Shown piece after piece: positions 22,216 through 33,559 of a DNA stretch of 64,000 bases. This stretch comes from Ecdyonurus torrentis (lineage: Eukaryota; Arthropoda; Insecta; Ephemeroptera; Heptageniidae). Every line of letters begins with the position of its first letter. Position 1 is the stretch's first letter. The notes beneath the pieces are model-generated. The model did not search any database. It was given only the letters and a program-made list of their open reading frames with translations, and was not told the origin of the DNA. The stretch is taken from contig OX439132.1 in the NCBI GenBank assembly GCA_949318235.1, positions 46,863,119-46,927,118 on the forward strand, written 5' to 3'. A program made the translations under genes and the position numbers.

Positions 22216-22677
22216 TCTATCTCTTTCTCTCTATAGGGTGTGTGCGTATGACGTCATTCTGAGCGCTTTTCGATTCTCATCTTGAGCAATGAATAACATT
22301 GCTCAGCATAGGACTAACGTAGTTTTTGGCTATTTTCTTTAGAAAATTATCTATTTTTTGGTCATTATTATTTTTCTTACATACTTGAAGTTTTAATTCA
22401 ATCTTGTTGCTTATAAACACCATTTACTACGTTTATACATTTGATCAATTATTGTTATTTTTTCTTTTAGAACTTTAAACTTGATAAAAATGAAAGAAAC
22501 TCAAAAAAAAAAGTTCCATTAGACACATGCGGCTCACTTTAATCGGCTAAAACCAAAAACAAAACAAAAACAAGATCAACCAATGAATGTGTCTTATTTT
22601 GTTGGTGTTAAAATATGGATTTGCTTCCGCCAATACAAAATTAAAACTGCTATTTTATTTTATTATACAGGGTGTCC
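21321..22677. other. Noncoding stretch with (GA)n tracts
   Basis: No gene. (GA)n tracts lie at about 21395-21460 and 22150-22212; the apparent Arg-Glu ORFs there are microsatellite translations. The right end is dispersed repeat B. Confidence 0.6.
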
Positions 22678-24045
22678 GTAAAGTCTTTGAGGATGTTTAG
22701 ACACAAAGAAAACACACAAGACTTAACGTAAAATTAACTTTTTAGACATCAAATTAAAGCTTAGATTTTTACAATTTTGAAAATTTAAACAGTTTTAAAA
22801 TCAAATATTTATTAACTTTGCTAGAGGAGAAAAAGCAAAAAGTGAAATTTTGAGTTTTTTTTTTTTTTTTTACGTTTTTCTTTTTTACATTTTTTTTTTA
22901 ACTTTACATTATGGTATCCTTACCATAATGCACCGATGGCTGCGTGACAGACATCCAGAGGAACATCTAGCTCGCTCACACATTATGGAGCATTTGCGTT
23001 GTGATGGACTGGATGGTGGCAGTGATCCTCTGCTTTCAGCTCTCACACGTAATTTACTGGTGTTTTGATGACTTTATCCTTGACGTAGCACCAGAGGAAG
23101 AAATTGGGGGGGAATGAGGGGGGCTGAGGCCAGATGATCTTAAGAACCCATGCAATAGGTTCATCTCGACCAAGCCTTCTACCTGGAAACACCGTATTCA
23201 TCGTGTCTCTGGCATTATGTGCCCAATGTAATGGAGCACCGTCATGACCCCATTTTGCCTGTGCTTGAAGCAGCTGAGGGATCGCAAAATTTTCTAGCAT
23301 ATCCTGGTAATTATCCCACCTGACTGTTGGCTCTTGGAAGAAGAATGGGCTGATCGTTCTGGTCAGGTGGGATAATTACCTGGATATGCTTGAGAAGTGT
23401 GCGATCCCCCAGCTGCTAGCTTCAGCTTAATGGTCATGATCTAATCTTCCAGCAAGATGATGCTCCACTTGGGCACATAATGTCAGAGACACGCTTACAC
23501 TCTTAATACGGTGTTTCTAATTAGATGGCTTGGTCGAGATGGACCTATTGCATAGGTCCTTAAGATCACCTGGCCTAAGCCCCCCCTCCCTTTCCAGATT
23601 ACTTCCTCTAAGTCTACGTCAAGGATAAAGTCTTCAAAACACCAGTGAGTTACGTTCCGTTCGAGAGCTGAAAGCAGCGGATCACCGCCACCATCAAGTC
23701 CATCACAACGCAAATGCTCCATAATGTGTGGTGCGAGCTAGAGGTTCCTCTGGACGTCTGTCGCGCAGCCATCGGTGCATTATGGTAAGGATACCATAAT
23801 GTAAAGTTTCAAAAAACAATGTTATAAAAAAGTAAAAAAGTAAAAAAATAAAAAAAAATTCAAAATCTCACTTTTTGCTTTTTCTCCTCTAGCAAAGTTA
23901 ATAATTATTTGATTTTAAAACTATTTAAATTTTCAAAATTGTAAAAATCTAAGCTTTCATTTGGTGTCTAATAAAATAATTTTTCGATAAGCCTTAAGTG
24001 TTTTCTTTATGACCAAACACCCTCAAAGACTTTACGGACACCCTG
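22678..24045. mobile_element. Palindromic mariner/Tc1-like element with inverted transposase remnants
   Basis: The ends are CAGGGTGTCCGTAAAGTCTT and its complement, flanked by TA on both sides (22676-22677 and 24046-24047), as expected for IS630/Tc1/mariner. Nearly all of the 1.37 kb is one palindrome, and each half holds a reading-outward copy of the transposase C-terminus. In the left half (minus, 23300-22930) GHDGAPLHWA, FPGRRLGRDEPI and FFLWCYVKDKV are recognisable; the right half (about 23350-23790, plus) holds a more decayed copy. This is the structure of a tail-to-tail inverted derivative, possibly mobilised by a full-length relative. No intact transposase. Confidence 0.82.
23043..23300 (-). 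pseudogene. Mariner-type transposase C-terminal fragment
   Basis: An 85-residue open fragment matches the end of the DDE_3 domain of insect mariner/IS630-type transposases: a QDGAP-like GHDGAPLHWAHNAR, FPGRRLGRDEPIAW in place of the usual FPGRWIGR..PI.WP, and FFLWCYVKDKVIKTPV. The second half of the family signature (SPDLTPLDFF) is replaced by an aberrant stretch with Pro and Phe. The N-terminal domain and the first Asp are missing. Confidence 0.78.
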
Positions 24046-24082
24046 TATATCCAAACACAAACTGTTTTTATTTATAATTTTT

Positions 24083-24768
24083 TTATATATTTATAAAATA
24101 ACCTAAACCACTTATATATTTTCCTAAATGTTTTGAGCAACTCTTATCAATCACCAAAAACCCATATTTGTTTTCCCAGATTTTAGAACATATTTCTTTA
24201 AATTTATCAAAACTCATATCTAATGCTACGTGTTCATTAAAATTATGAGACATATTCAATAAATCTTGACGAAACACAAAAAGTAAACAGCTTTGATCTC
24301 TTGTTTCATGTTTTAAAATTGAATATAATGATTGAGCTAAAATAAAACAATCTAAATTAAAATAACGACCCATTGCAAAGTAATCTGAAACAATTTTTTG
24401 GTCTTTATTATTAATATCATCAAATATTAAATAGAATGGGGTTTTGTTAATTTAGGTTTTGAAATATTTATAACATCACTATATGTATAGTAACCAATCA
24501 TTGGGGTCTGCTTCTTTATTTCTTTTAAAAATTCATATTTACCTTGATGTAAAGTATTACTTATTATTTATACATTTTTAAATCTTAATCAATTTGGTTC
24601 AGAAAGTAGACTTAACATTAGATTTGTTTTGCCACTATTACATGTACCACAAATAACAGTTCTAATATTATCTGGTAACAGTATACCATGTTTGTTTATC
24701 GTTGATATACTAGAGGTGAAATCAAAATTACAAACATTAAACTGTTCTTTTTGTTCACTGAGCTGCAT
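24083..24768 (-). pseudogene. A32-like (FtsK/HerA-type) viral DNA-packaging ATPase, decayed
   Basis: An intronless minus-strand frame of about 228 codons. The N-terminal part has a Walker A loop, CGTCNSGKTN (24648-24625). A Walker B, LIFDD, lies at about 24434-24416, followed by FAMGRYFNLDCFILAQ, a sensor-like Gln region and FVFRQD. The C-terminal part ends GFLVIDKSCSKHLGKYI. This arrangement is that of the small packaging ATPases of Maverick/Polinton-type elements, adintoviruses and related DNA viruses, which drive genome entry into capsids. The gene is broken: TGA at 24591-24589, TAA at 24570-24568, and a frame change near 24440 before Walker B. No retrotransposon carries such a gene, so this is a DNA-virus or virus-like-transposon remnant. 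The neighbouring upstream gene on the same strand is envelope-like. Confidence 0.75.
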
Positions 24769-25257
24769 GTTCAGAAAAAATGAAAAAAAAACATATACCT
24801 TATATTATATAGCAAAATCTTGAACTATGGAAAAAAAGATAAGTTTTTATTTTATTTGTTATATTTAATATTTATATATTTTAATATTTATTATATATAT
24901 ATATATAAGTAATTGTACAGACAAAATAATAATAATAATAGAATAGAAAGCTTTCTTCACTTACCAAAGTGGAGGTTGAGACTACTTCATAATAATAATA
25001 ATGTTACTAAAATATTGAAACTATATTAAAAGATACATTATTTGTAAGAAGTTATTAGTATATAATGTTAAATTAACATTTAAAATTTTAAATGACAATT
25101 ACCAATTACTTATAAATTATCTTAACTATATGTTAATTTTAATGTATTTACAATACACTTTCATATTCAGCCTCAATATTGTTATGATCTTAATTTTACT
25201 GCAAGTTGGTAACGTAGGTAAATTTCTTATGTTTGATATTTTGGTTTTGTTTTCATT

Positions 25258-26928
25258 TTATTTATCCACTTCATTATGAAGTCTTTTTATATCAAATAAT
25301 AAACGTTCGTTTTCATGTTTTAAATGAATCATTCCTACTTGATAGACTTTAAAGTAAAATAAACAAGCAAATAGTATGACAAGAAAAGATATTACAAATA
25401 TTAAAACAATCAATGTAAATAAAAAAATGTTTTTTTTATAAATATTAGTTTCATTTGTTGATTTCATAACCGTGTTTTTAATTTGATTAATATTAATAAG
25501 CTCCGTGTAATCCATAAAACTAGCATAATTATTTTCAAAATATCCAGGCAATGTTAAACTTTGGTGTTTAACTCAGACAAATGGTTTGATTTGCGATATT
25601 TTATCATATGTTAATTATTTAATAAACAAGGATAACTATTTTCAATTATTTTACCTTCAAATTTAACATTACATTGACAAGGTATTTTTAATTGAATTGC
25701 TCCTATATTATTATAAGTTATGTCGTGTTTAGCAATCAAAGTAGTATTATAATATGAAAAAATAGAAGACGGAGGATAAATTTATAGATAGGTATTAAAT
25801 GATATTTTTTGGATAGAATTTTTGTGATTTAGTGCACAAATCATAGGACAAACTTTTTTTAATAACTTAGCACTTCCGCCGTTAATAATAGTTGATATAC
25901 ATTGAATTTTTAAATTAAAGTCTGACATATATTCTGTAATATAACATAAATCAGAATGCTCTAAATTACAGTGAGGTTCGTAATACAGTGCCTTATTTTG
26001 TGTTTTGATATATACAAAGTTAAAAGCATTATATACAATTTGACACGTCTTTTTCTCTAATGCAAATTGAAGAGGAGTAAATTTTAAAAAATTTTGTGTT
26101 CAAAAATAGTTGTCACGAGTACTTGAATTTTAAATAGCATATTAGATTTTGAGAGTATACATTCAGTATTATCAGTATAATAGTATTGCATTAAGTTTTT
26201 TATTGAAATAGCAAATTTTTTGTTACTTACAATTTGTGATTGTAACACATTAAGTGCACGCAATAATATTTTGGGTGTGACAAAATAATAGAATAAAAAG
26301 CGTGTTTGACATTTAGTTAATAATTGGTCAAATATTATAAAATCAGAACTAACTAAGGAGAAATCATCAGAAATTATACTAGTTTGATACAAAATTTCAT
26401 AAGCCTGTGCAGTATATTTTATTAATTCCGAATACTCAACTTCCGAAAGAAAATTTTTATTACATGATTTCTCATCATAGTAGATTGCCATGCTGAATCT
26501 TGACTATCTTTAAAAAAATTCAGAATTTAAATCATTTTCACTGTCAAATGAAATATTTAGAAATAAATTTTCAAAATATTCCACTTTTGTTTTAAGACTA
26601 CAACATGTATTAGTAGTATATTCATGAACACAATGAGGACATTCTCTGTTAGTTACCTCTCTCTTTTTTTGTAGTGACTTCAGAATTTCAAATTTGACAT
26701 CAATCAATATAGGAAGTATTTCATAGGTAGAAATATTTGCCAATATAGTCAAACTAGCTCCGGGAGAAGTGAAAACTGGAATACTCTCAGGTGATGAGAT
26801 TGCATGTTGTAACAGAGCACACTCCTTAAAAAAATTAATATATAATAATTAAAAATTATAATTTTTTAAGTAAATTTTGAAACCTTAAATTAAATAATAC
26901 TTACCAAAAGGAGAATAATTTGAAACAT
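25258..26928 (-). pseudogene. Envelope-like membrane glycoprotein (locus 1), decayed
   Basis: A minus-strand gene with a tiny first exon (26928-26905, MFQIILLL, start of a signal peptide). An 80-bp GT-AG intron follows (donor GTAAGT, acceptor TTTTAAG), then exon 2 from 26824 in the same frame. After the signal comes TSPGASLTILANISTYEI, matching TSPVAFLILGNF in the protein at 54 kb. Next are a CPHC...CC cluster and a long ectodomain with scattered Cys. Near the end a membrane segment (FTLIVLIFVISFLVILFACLF, about 25430-25360) leads to a short charged tail of about 30 residues. Stops near 26505, near 26084 and around 25790 break the frame. The topology is that of errantivirus/F-like envelope fusion proteins. 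The viral family is not identified. It lies just upstream of the ATPase pseudogene on the same strand. Confidence 0.6.
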
Positions 26929-26936
26929 TTTACAGT

Positions 26937-27534
26937 CAAGATTGACTGAACATATTTTAATATTGTTAAAATTAATAAGTATGTTTATCAAATGAAGTAA
27001 TGAAACACAATGAGACAAATTTAAAGATGTGATCTCTTATATATTTTCACATGACGGAGATTTTTCTACCACAAGTTTGATAAGAAATAGTTTTTGCTAC
27101 GTATTGCATATTTATTTTGCAGGATGTTTGTTAATAAATGATAAAAATTGTATAAAGTTAGTTGCAGAGGATGTAATTTCCTTTTTAATAAGTTGTGTAA
27201 TTGTAGTAGATAGCATAATAAACTTTGTATATATGTGCATATATACATGTTATTTATTTATATTATTTTTTTTTTACCATAATATTTTTTAAAATATTGC
27301 TATATATTTTATGTATTGATATTGATTAACATGTTATTAAAGAAACTATACATATCATATTTATTATAATTTGTAAATAACGACGCAAGAAAAGCTGTAC
27401 TCTATATAGTTGCACAATGTATACATAAATATAGCAATTCCAATAAGAGGAAACAAGCGAAAGTACAAAATTACATGTATAATTTTTTTAAAATGGTGCG
27501 CTAAAATTCAATTATTAAACTATAGCTAAAACAT
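26937..27534. other. AT-rich noncoding stretch
   Basis: Upstream flank of envelope-like locus 1. Nothing recognised beyond AT-rich sequence; the ORFs here are low-complexity. Confidence 0.55.
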
Positions 27535-27700
27535 TATTTATAAGCGGCAGCACATACAAGATAAATAAAAGAACGGCAATGACTGTATTTGAGAGGTGGA
27601 GTCAAAAAAAAATATTTATAAGTGACAGCACGTAAAAGATAAAAAAAAGAATGGCCCTCTCTGTACGTCACGTTTTTTTTAAGAAGCGGAGTCTAAAAAA
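27535..27700. repeat. Two-copy tandem duplication, about 76 bp unit
   Basis: ATTTATAAGCGGCAGCACAT... and ATTTATAAGTGACAGCACGT... share order and spacing (GATAAA, AAGAACGG/AAGAATGG, GGAGTC), i.e. two diverged tandem units. Confidence 0.6.
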
Positions 27701-27739
27701 GATTAAAACAATAGTTTCCTTATAAGTAACACGTTAGAC

Positions 27740-27955
27740 CCCACCTCCCCTCCCACATGTGTGCTCATAGGTAGCCCTGTGTGCTCACCTTGTGTGCACA
27801 CCCTGTATGTACACCCTGTGTGCACACCCTGTATGTATACCCTGTATACACACCCTGTATGCACATAGACACCATGTGTACACGGTATGCACCCACCCTG
27901 TGTGTACATAAACACCATGTGTACACATAGACAATCTGTGTGCACACTCTGTATA
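27740..27955. repeat. CACCCTGTRTG minisatellite
   Basis: At least ten degenerate units of 12-16 bp with the core CACCCTGTGTGCA / ACCCTGTATGTA. ORFs over it (CVHTGCVYRV-type) are repeat translations, not genes. Confidence 0.8.
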
Positions 27956-28390
27956 GGGGTGGCAGCGCCGTGAAGATGTGAAGGGTTATGAGCTTTTATG
28001 GTAGCGTCTTAAAGATTTAGGGGTGGGATGCTGTGAGATGATCATTGCCTTATTTTGGTAAGATTTTTAAAGATGTGATCTTATATAGTCATGGGATGCT
28101 GTGAAAGGGTCTGTATCTTTTTGGTACCCCTTTTTACTTAACTACTGACGGCAGTGACTGTCAGTGGAATGTTGTGAATGGAAAATAAATAAGAAATCAA
28201 TGACTACGGCCAAATCAATCAACATGGTTTTTTAGGATAATACACATCTTGCTTTTTAAAGGTGTTTTACACGCGCTTTTATAACTTATTAATTGTTGTA
28301 CGGTACGCAGTAATAAATGTAAAGTTGCTTTAGAAAAGTAGAAGATAGTGGAGAGACAAGTGTTTTTACTTTCTAAGTTTAAAAAATAGA
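27956..28390. other. Noncoding stretch with a repeated GGGATGCTGTGA motif
   Basis: GGGATGCTGTGAGATG near 28026 and GGGATGCTGTGAAAGG near 28092 form a short degenerate duplication. No gene; it could include the promoter of the transposase gene that follows. Confidence 0.45.
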
Positions 28391-30380
28391 AATGTCACTA
28401 CTACGAGTGCGCATGCGTTTCTGCTATAAAAAAGTGACTAGCGATTACCGAAATAGGAGAAGCGTCAGTAGAAGCGAGAAGACGTCAAGCAAAAACCACT
28501 TGTTGTGCTACAAAATTTGTGATTATCTCATCCCATTATTGAATTACGGTCATTACATCTACTGTAAAGGTAAGATAGTATAATTGACCATATCTTTGAA
28601 ATGTTATTCAGTTATATACGAGATATTTTTGTACAAAGCGAATGTTAATATTTAAAACCAAAATGACATCAGAAAGTTGAGCACATCCTTGGAACACTGA
28701 TCGCACTGATGCCATGATATGATAGTATTATATGACGTTGTCCTATTTGAAATGATATAATAACATTAAGTATGTATTATATGTGCTCCGTGTGTTTATC
28801 TAAAGTAATTACTGTAAATTGTAAAAGCAAAAGTGCTCGAAACTGTGATTTTGAGTATTCTGAACTGTCGGCTTATAATGTTTTTTTGCCGTCTTTTGAC
28901 ACCTTTTTTTTTCCTTCACAGATCTTCGATCAATTTGATATAAAAAAACCATTCACATCATGCCAAATAAAAGTTTTAAGCATTGTAAAGATTTGTCGGA
29001 AAGACATCGGCGTAGATTGTTATTAGGTGACAGGGTTTAAACAAATGGTAACACCAATGAAAGAACAATACAGGAGCGTGACCTTGATGAGTGCGTTGGA
29101 ACTGAAGGTAATGAATTTAATTATGCTGATACTGATACCGAAACTCAACCCAATTATACAGCTGATAATAATCTTAGCAACGAAAAAAGTCATATATACG
29201 AGGACTATTTTAATGGCATAACTTTTGAAACTTTGGATGACAACGTAATATCTTCAGATGAGGAAGAACAAGATAAAATTGAAATTATGATACTTCTTTT
29301 AATGAAGAATTGTTTAAAAAAGAGCTAGCAACATGGGCTTTACCTGTACATAGAACGAAGGAAACTTCGTTATTAAAAATATTAAAAACTCATCCCAATT
29401 TGGCTTTCTTGTCAACAGATAGTAGGACATTATTAAAGACACCTAGAAGTACTGAAACAAGAAGCGTTGGGGCTAGTGGTGTATATGCTCATATAGGTAT
29501 AAAGAAAAATTTGGAGTATATACTGCTCACTTATCCTGAGGTTAGAGAGTCAACGGTAATAAAACTGCACTGCGATGTCGATGGTGCTCCCTTAGCTCAA
29601 AGTTCAACTAGTTGTATCTTGCCAATATTGTTAGCATTAGCATTATTCCACTTGATACTGCCCTTTGCTGCAGGTGTGTTCCACTCTAAAGAGAATCTAG
29701 AATCTTGCGATGAATTTTTAAAAGATTATATTGAGGGAATAACAGACTTGAAAGACAATGTTTTTTTTTTCGAAGGGATAAAATGTGAAACACAAGTGAG
29801 CGTTTACATCTGTGACACTCCAGCTAGAGCTTTTCTTGCAATCACAAAAAATCACACTGGCTACAGTAGTTGCTCGCGATGTACTGTAGTTGGAGAAAAT
29901 ATAGCGCACCATGTGACATTCAATTACTTTAATTGTAGTAAGAGAACTGATGAAAGTTTCGTTGCACAAGATGACGAGGATTATCATAGAGGTGTGTCAC
30001 CATAATTAAAAATACCAGAAACATTATTGGTTACGCAGATGGTTCTAGATTATATGCACTTATGCTGCTTAGGTATCATGAGACGTATGCTATTCGCTTA
30101 ATTATCTGGAGATTTTAAGGTACAACAACCAGCCTATATAGTAAAACAACTAAGTTTACGTCTACAAAATATAAGATCTTATTTTCCTCATGAAGTTTCA
30201 AGAAAAACACGTTCTTTGAAAAAGGTACTTAGATGGAAAGCAACTGAACACAGGCTATTTATGTTATAAACAGGTCTCTTTATTCTACGACATTTGATTG
30301 ATGAATTTATTTACAAGCATTTCTTTTGTTTCTGTTATAATTATTTTGCTATGAGTGCTGAACATGCCAAGAGCAATGAA
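28391..30380 (+). pseudogene. tnp2/CACTA-like transposase, decayed
   Basis: A probable 5' exon ends at a GTAAGA donor near 28568; a strong acceptor (poly-T then CTTCACAG, 28920) precedes an ATG at 28960. The frame starts MPNKSFKHCKDLSERHRRR, stops at 29038-29040, stays open through an acidic stretch, then shifts near 29285. The long central part (29283-30005) is recognisable: HPNLAFLSTDSRTLLKTP, HCDVDGAPL (first Asp), ICDTPARAFL (second Asp), KNHTGYSSCSRC and a RTDESF...HRGVSP end. Beyond a stop at 30003-30005 the same reading resumes with LDYMHLCCLGIMR and LRWKATEHRLF, again with stops. These motifs belong to the DUF4218/tnp2-type transposase family common in insect genomes, whose DDE nuclease moves CACTA-like elements. 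No TIRs were found. Superfamily placement is less certain than the transposase call. Confidence 0.7.
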
Positions 30381-30939
30381 AAGCATCAATCCTTTGTTTA
30401 CCCAATATTGGTTTATACCGTTCTCGAGGAATCGTGTAATATTGCGGAATACATATTCTGTATTAGAAAAGTGTACAAATATGTTTATTTTTATAACATG
30501 TACTTTATTTGTACATAAATACATTAATATTTCCTATGCATTGTGAATTGTGATTATAGATAGCAAGAAGCATGGGTTAACTGAGAGCACAGTTAAACAG
30601 CATTGAAAATATACGTAAAGTGTTTAACATAAAAAATTATAATGAATTTTCTTAAATTGCCAGATTCAATAAGCGCTATTTGGTGCTTTGTAATGTGTTT
30701 TCAATGCATTTTGCAAGATAACTTCTTACATAATTCTTACGTTGTAGAACTTATATGACAGGATAATAAAAATTTGTATATATTTGTTATTATTAGAGTG
30801 CATTTAATAATAATTATTATATTTTATTCTTGCGAATAATCTATGCAACAAGAAAAAGAAATAATGTACACTTTATGTACAAAGTTATCATGCATAATGC
30901 ATTGAAAACACGTACCTTACAGAACACAGGATAACGCTT
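30381..30939. other. AT-rich noncoding stretch
   Basis: Downstream of the tnp2-like pseudogene. Any further C-terminal coding sequence is too decayed to follow; no other structure was seen. Confidence 0.5.
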
Positions 30940-31320
30940 GAAGTTAAAACCATCTGATGAAGCAGTTAAAACTCAAGTTAGAATGATTTATAAGAGCTGA
31001 ATGTATTAGTGTAGTTTTACTGAGCCTATACAAGCTTTTTTTTCCTCGGTGTAAAGTATTTTGGTAAATAATTATGTTGTTATCAATTTACTTTCATTCA
31101 AAGAAAACAAATGCTTGTAGGCTCAGTAAGCTACAGTAACAATCGCAGCCCTGACAAATAATTCTAACTTGAGTTACAGCTGCTTCATTGTCCCAAAAGG
31201 AAGCATGTTACATATAGACAGGAAAACTCAGTCCTCTGCTAGCACTTGTATTGTTGGGCTGTGAGTTTGATTATTTTCTCACTAAATCTACTTTTGCAAG
31301 TCTTCTACTATACCTGCTCT
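30940..31320. mobile_element. Foldback family F1, diverged copy
   Basis: Contains the family strings GCTTGTAGGCTCAGTAAGCTACAGTA (split here over an imperfect palindrome), GCTGCTTCATTG, GACAGGAA and GCTAGCACTT in the order seen in the best copy at 40955-41440. The arms are no longer perfect. Noncoding. Confidence 0.72.
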
Positions 31321-31942
31321 TTACCTACAGCTCAAAGTTACATTACAAAAGAAGCAGTACTATCGAGGTTTCTATTTGGAATAACTGCATGGTATTCTCA
31401 ATGCTACACTTATAATGCAAAAATACAAAACTTCATAAAGCAAATATATAATGATATAAGTATATTTATATTCTTAACTAATTAATAATTAATTAATTAC
31501 TAATAATTTATATATGTGTGTTTGCCTATAGGGTACAATTCATAAGAAGAGTCTATGTTGATAGAGTTTGGCTACGTCCTATACAGACTTCCCTTCAGCA
31601 AGTGGAGCAGTTGTAGCACAAATGACAGAATTTTTTTTGACAGTCTTAGGTATAGTTATATATCGCGTTTACGATCACTTGCACATTCAATTGCTTGCAT
31701 ATTTCAAATTTTATTCCTCTTAAGTCACGTGTGTTTCATGTAAATGGTATATTTATTAATAAAAGAATGCAATGAAATAAACATTCATTATATTATGCTA
31801 TCTAATTTCTGCACAAATGTGTCATATATCAACTTTTTTTTTCTTTCTTATTTGCTGCATTTTTCCCAAATAGTATTTTTATTCTTTTCACTCACCTCCT
31901 TTTTTAAGTGTGCATTATGACAGTGTATGTTGCAAATTGTAG
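31321..31942. other. AT-rich noncoding stretch
   Basis: No gene recognised. A pyrimidine-rich run (about 31831-31905) precedes the splice acceptor of the DUF4806-like exon. Confidence 0.5.
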
Positions 31943-32181
31943 GACGCCAGGAAGTCATGATGTGCCAGAACAAGACAATCTTGGGCCGTCAGCGTGAACA
32001 AGAGCAAATGCTAAATGACCTACGAGCCAAGGTCGAAGACTTTAGAAAAGTATGTGGTCCACCTGCTTCTACACCATGTAGTCACAATAAAGCTTTTCTA
32101 AAGCTTCAAATTAAAAGCAAAGAAGAGTTTTTTGAAGTAGGAAATAAAATAAAAGATGACATGACTGCATTGGATTATCTG
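31943..32181 (+). pseudogene. Isolated exon resembling a DUF4806-type protein
   Basis: A 239-base open exon bounded by an acceptor (AAATTGTAG) and a donor (CTG/GTATGT). It encodes a helical, charged segment (QREQEQMLNDLRAKVEDFRK), a short linker with Cys and Pro, and FLKLQIKSKEEFFEVGNKIK, which looks like the start of a DUF4806 domain (consensus LPI.s.eel..le..l.d). DUF4806 proteins are frequent, transposon-associated genes in insects with no assigned biochemical role. No further exons could be found within 1 kb downstream, where dispersed repeat B begins, so the gene is probably truncated. The assignment is from motif resemblance only. Confidence 0.45.
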
Positions 32182-33129
32182 GTATGTTGTAATTTTTAGT
32201 ATTTATTATCTATATTGTGATCCAAATACAAATTCTGGAAATAAAAAAAAAGGCAGTATGTAGAAACAATTGTGAAAGCCCTAGCTACTTGTGTGCCTGT
32301 CTAAATGGTGCAATTCTTTTAGGTCTTTATACATGCATGCATGTAGGAACTTATATGTCGCAGTTTAAAATATACTTTACTTTATCTTAACTTGTTTACT
32401 GTTGTTGAAATGTTTAACATGTAATACATATTATTATATTATGTACAACATGGCTTTGACATAAGTAGATATTCAGTTGTTTTGTTATAGTGTCCTTTTC
32501 TTCTTTTTTTTGTTCGTTTTCTACGTTTTTACATTTAATCAATTATTGTCATTTCTTCTTTTAGAATTTTAAACTTGATAAAAATGAAAGAAACTCACAA
32601 AAAAAAAGTTCCATTAGACAAATGCAGCTCATTTTTATCGGCTAAAACCAAAAACAAAAAAACAAGATCAACCAATGAATGTATCTTATTTTGTTGGTGT
32701 TAAAATGTGGATTTGCTTCCGCCAATACAAAATTAAAACTGCTATTTTATTTTATTTTAGAGACATTACTTGATATTTACTTTCAAGTCAATTTTGACTG
32801 GAATTATCGAGTGGTAGCACAATATAACACAATATGGCCAGAAAAAAAGTATTAAAATGCAAATATAATTTGTACTTAAATATATTTTTTTTAACGGAAA
32901 ACAGAAAATTTACAATTTTTTATGTAAATCTAGTTGATTGTTTTGTTTGGTTAATACTACAAAATATTTGGTACCTTTAAGGCTAATATAGTGGCTACCG
33001 CTGTACTAATGTGTAAGTGAAGAAGTAAAATAAGTGAATAAAACTATAATTATATTCGAGCAAAGCGAGAAATTTTGGAAGGTTTTTGCTCTTAAAATGC
33101 TCTTTTCTTGCAAAATATTGGTTCAATTT
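32182..33129. repeat. Dispersed repeat B copy and flanks
   Basis: About 32520-32760 is a copy of repeat B, matching the left flank of the mariner-like element up to position 22677. The rest is AT-rich and without genes. Confidence 0.6.
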
Positions 33130-33215
33130 TTATATTTTTTTTTTCCAAACCCACAGGGGGGTTTGAACCCCCAAAAACTTCCCTCTGGCTACGTCACGGC
33201 TGACATGACAATATA
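33130..33215. repeat. Possible MITE terminus with GGGGGGTTTGAACCCCC
   Basis: Read on the minus strand, GCCGTGACGTAGCCAGAGGG leads into a run with GGGGGTTCAAACCCCCC. Such an end is common among short DNA transposons in invertebrates. Only one end is visible, so no element is delimited. Confidence 0.4.
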
Positions 33216-33313
33216 TTGTCATTATTTTTCATAGTAAAATAACATACAGCACTAAGCTATATAAAAAAAGTGAAACTATTTTATTGTGAACAAATATGTA
33301 AATTAAATTCATA

Positions 33314-33559
33314 GTGTCTAGTTTAATTAATTTAATTTTAAATCTCATAATAATTTTAGCTTGCTATATTTTACTTTTTTTATTATTTTTTTTTATTGGT
33401 ATTTTGTTCATTCAATCTATCTATCATGTGTATAGAAAAAAGCAAGGATTGGAGGTTTGCGATGTCAGGCAGAGCCCCCTGGTTGACCAGAACAGGAATA
33501 TGCTGGAAAACGGAGACACAATTAACATAGGGTATGAAGTAGCCTGGGACTACTAAAGC
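33314..33559 (+). other. Unassigned 80-codon ORF with one membrane segment
   Basis: The frame opens at GTG/TTA rather than ATG. It holds a very hydrophobic stretch (LIIILACYILLFLLFFFIG) followed by a polar tail, YRKKQGLEVCDVRQSPLVD...GYEVAWDY, whose composition is less AT-driven than its surroundings. It could be the 3' end of a decayed envelope or other membrane protein, or chance. No homologue recognised. Confidence 0.25.

Noticed and set aside
22850..23068. ORF RWLRDRHPEEHLARSHIMEH on the plus strand
   Set aside because: It is antisense to the mariner transposase C-terminus, whose family motifs are on the minus strand.
27703..27947. Cys/His/Gly-rich ORFs that look like small repeat proteins
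   Set aside because: They are translations of the CACCCTGT minisatellite; both overlapping frames look similar.
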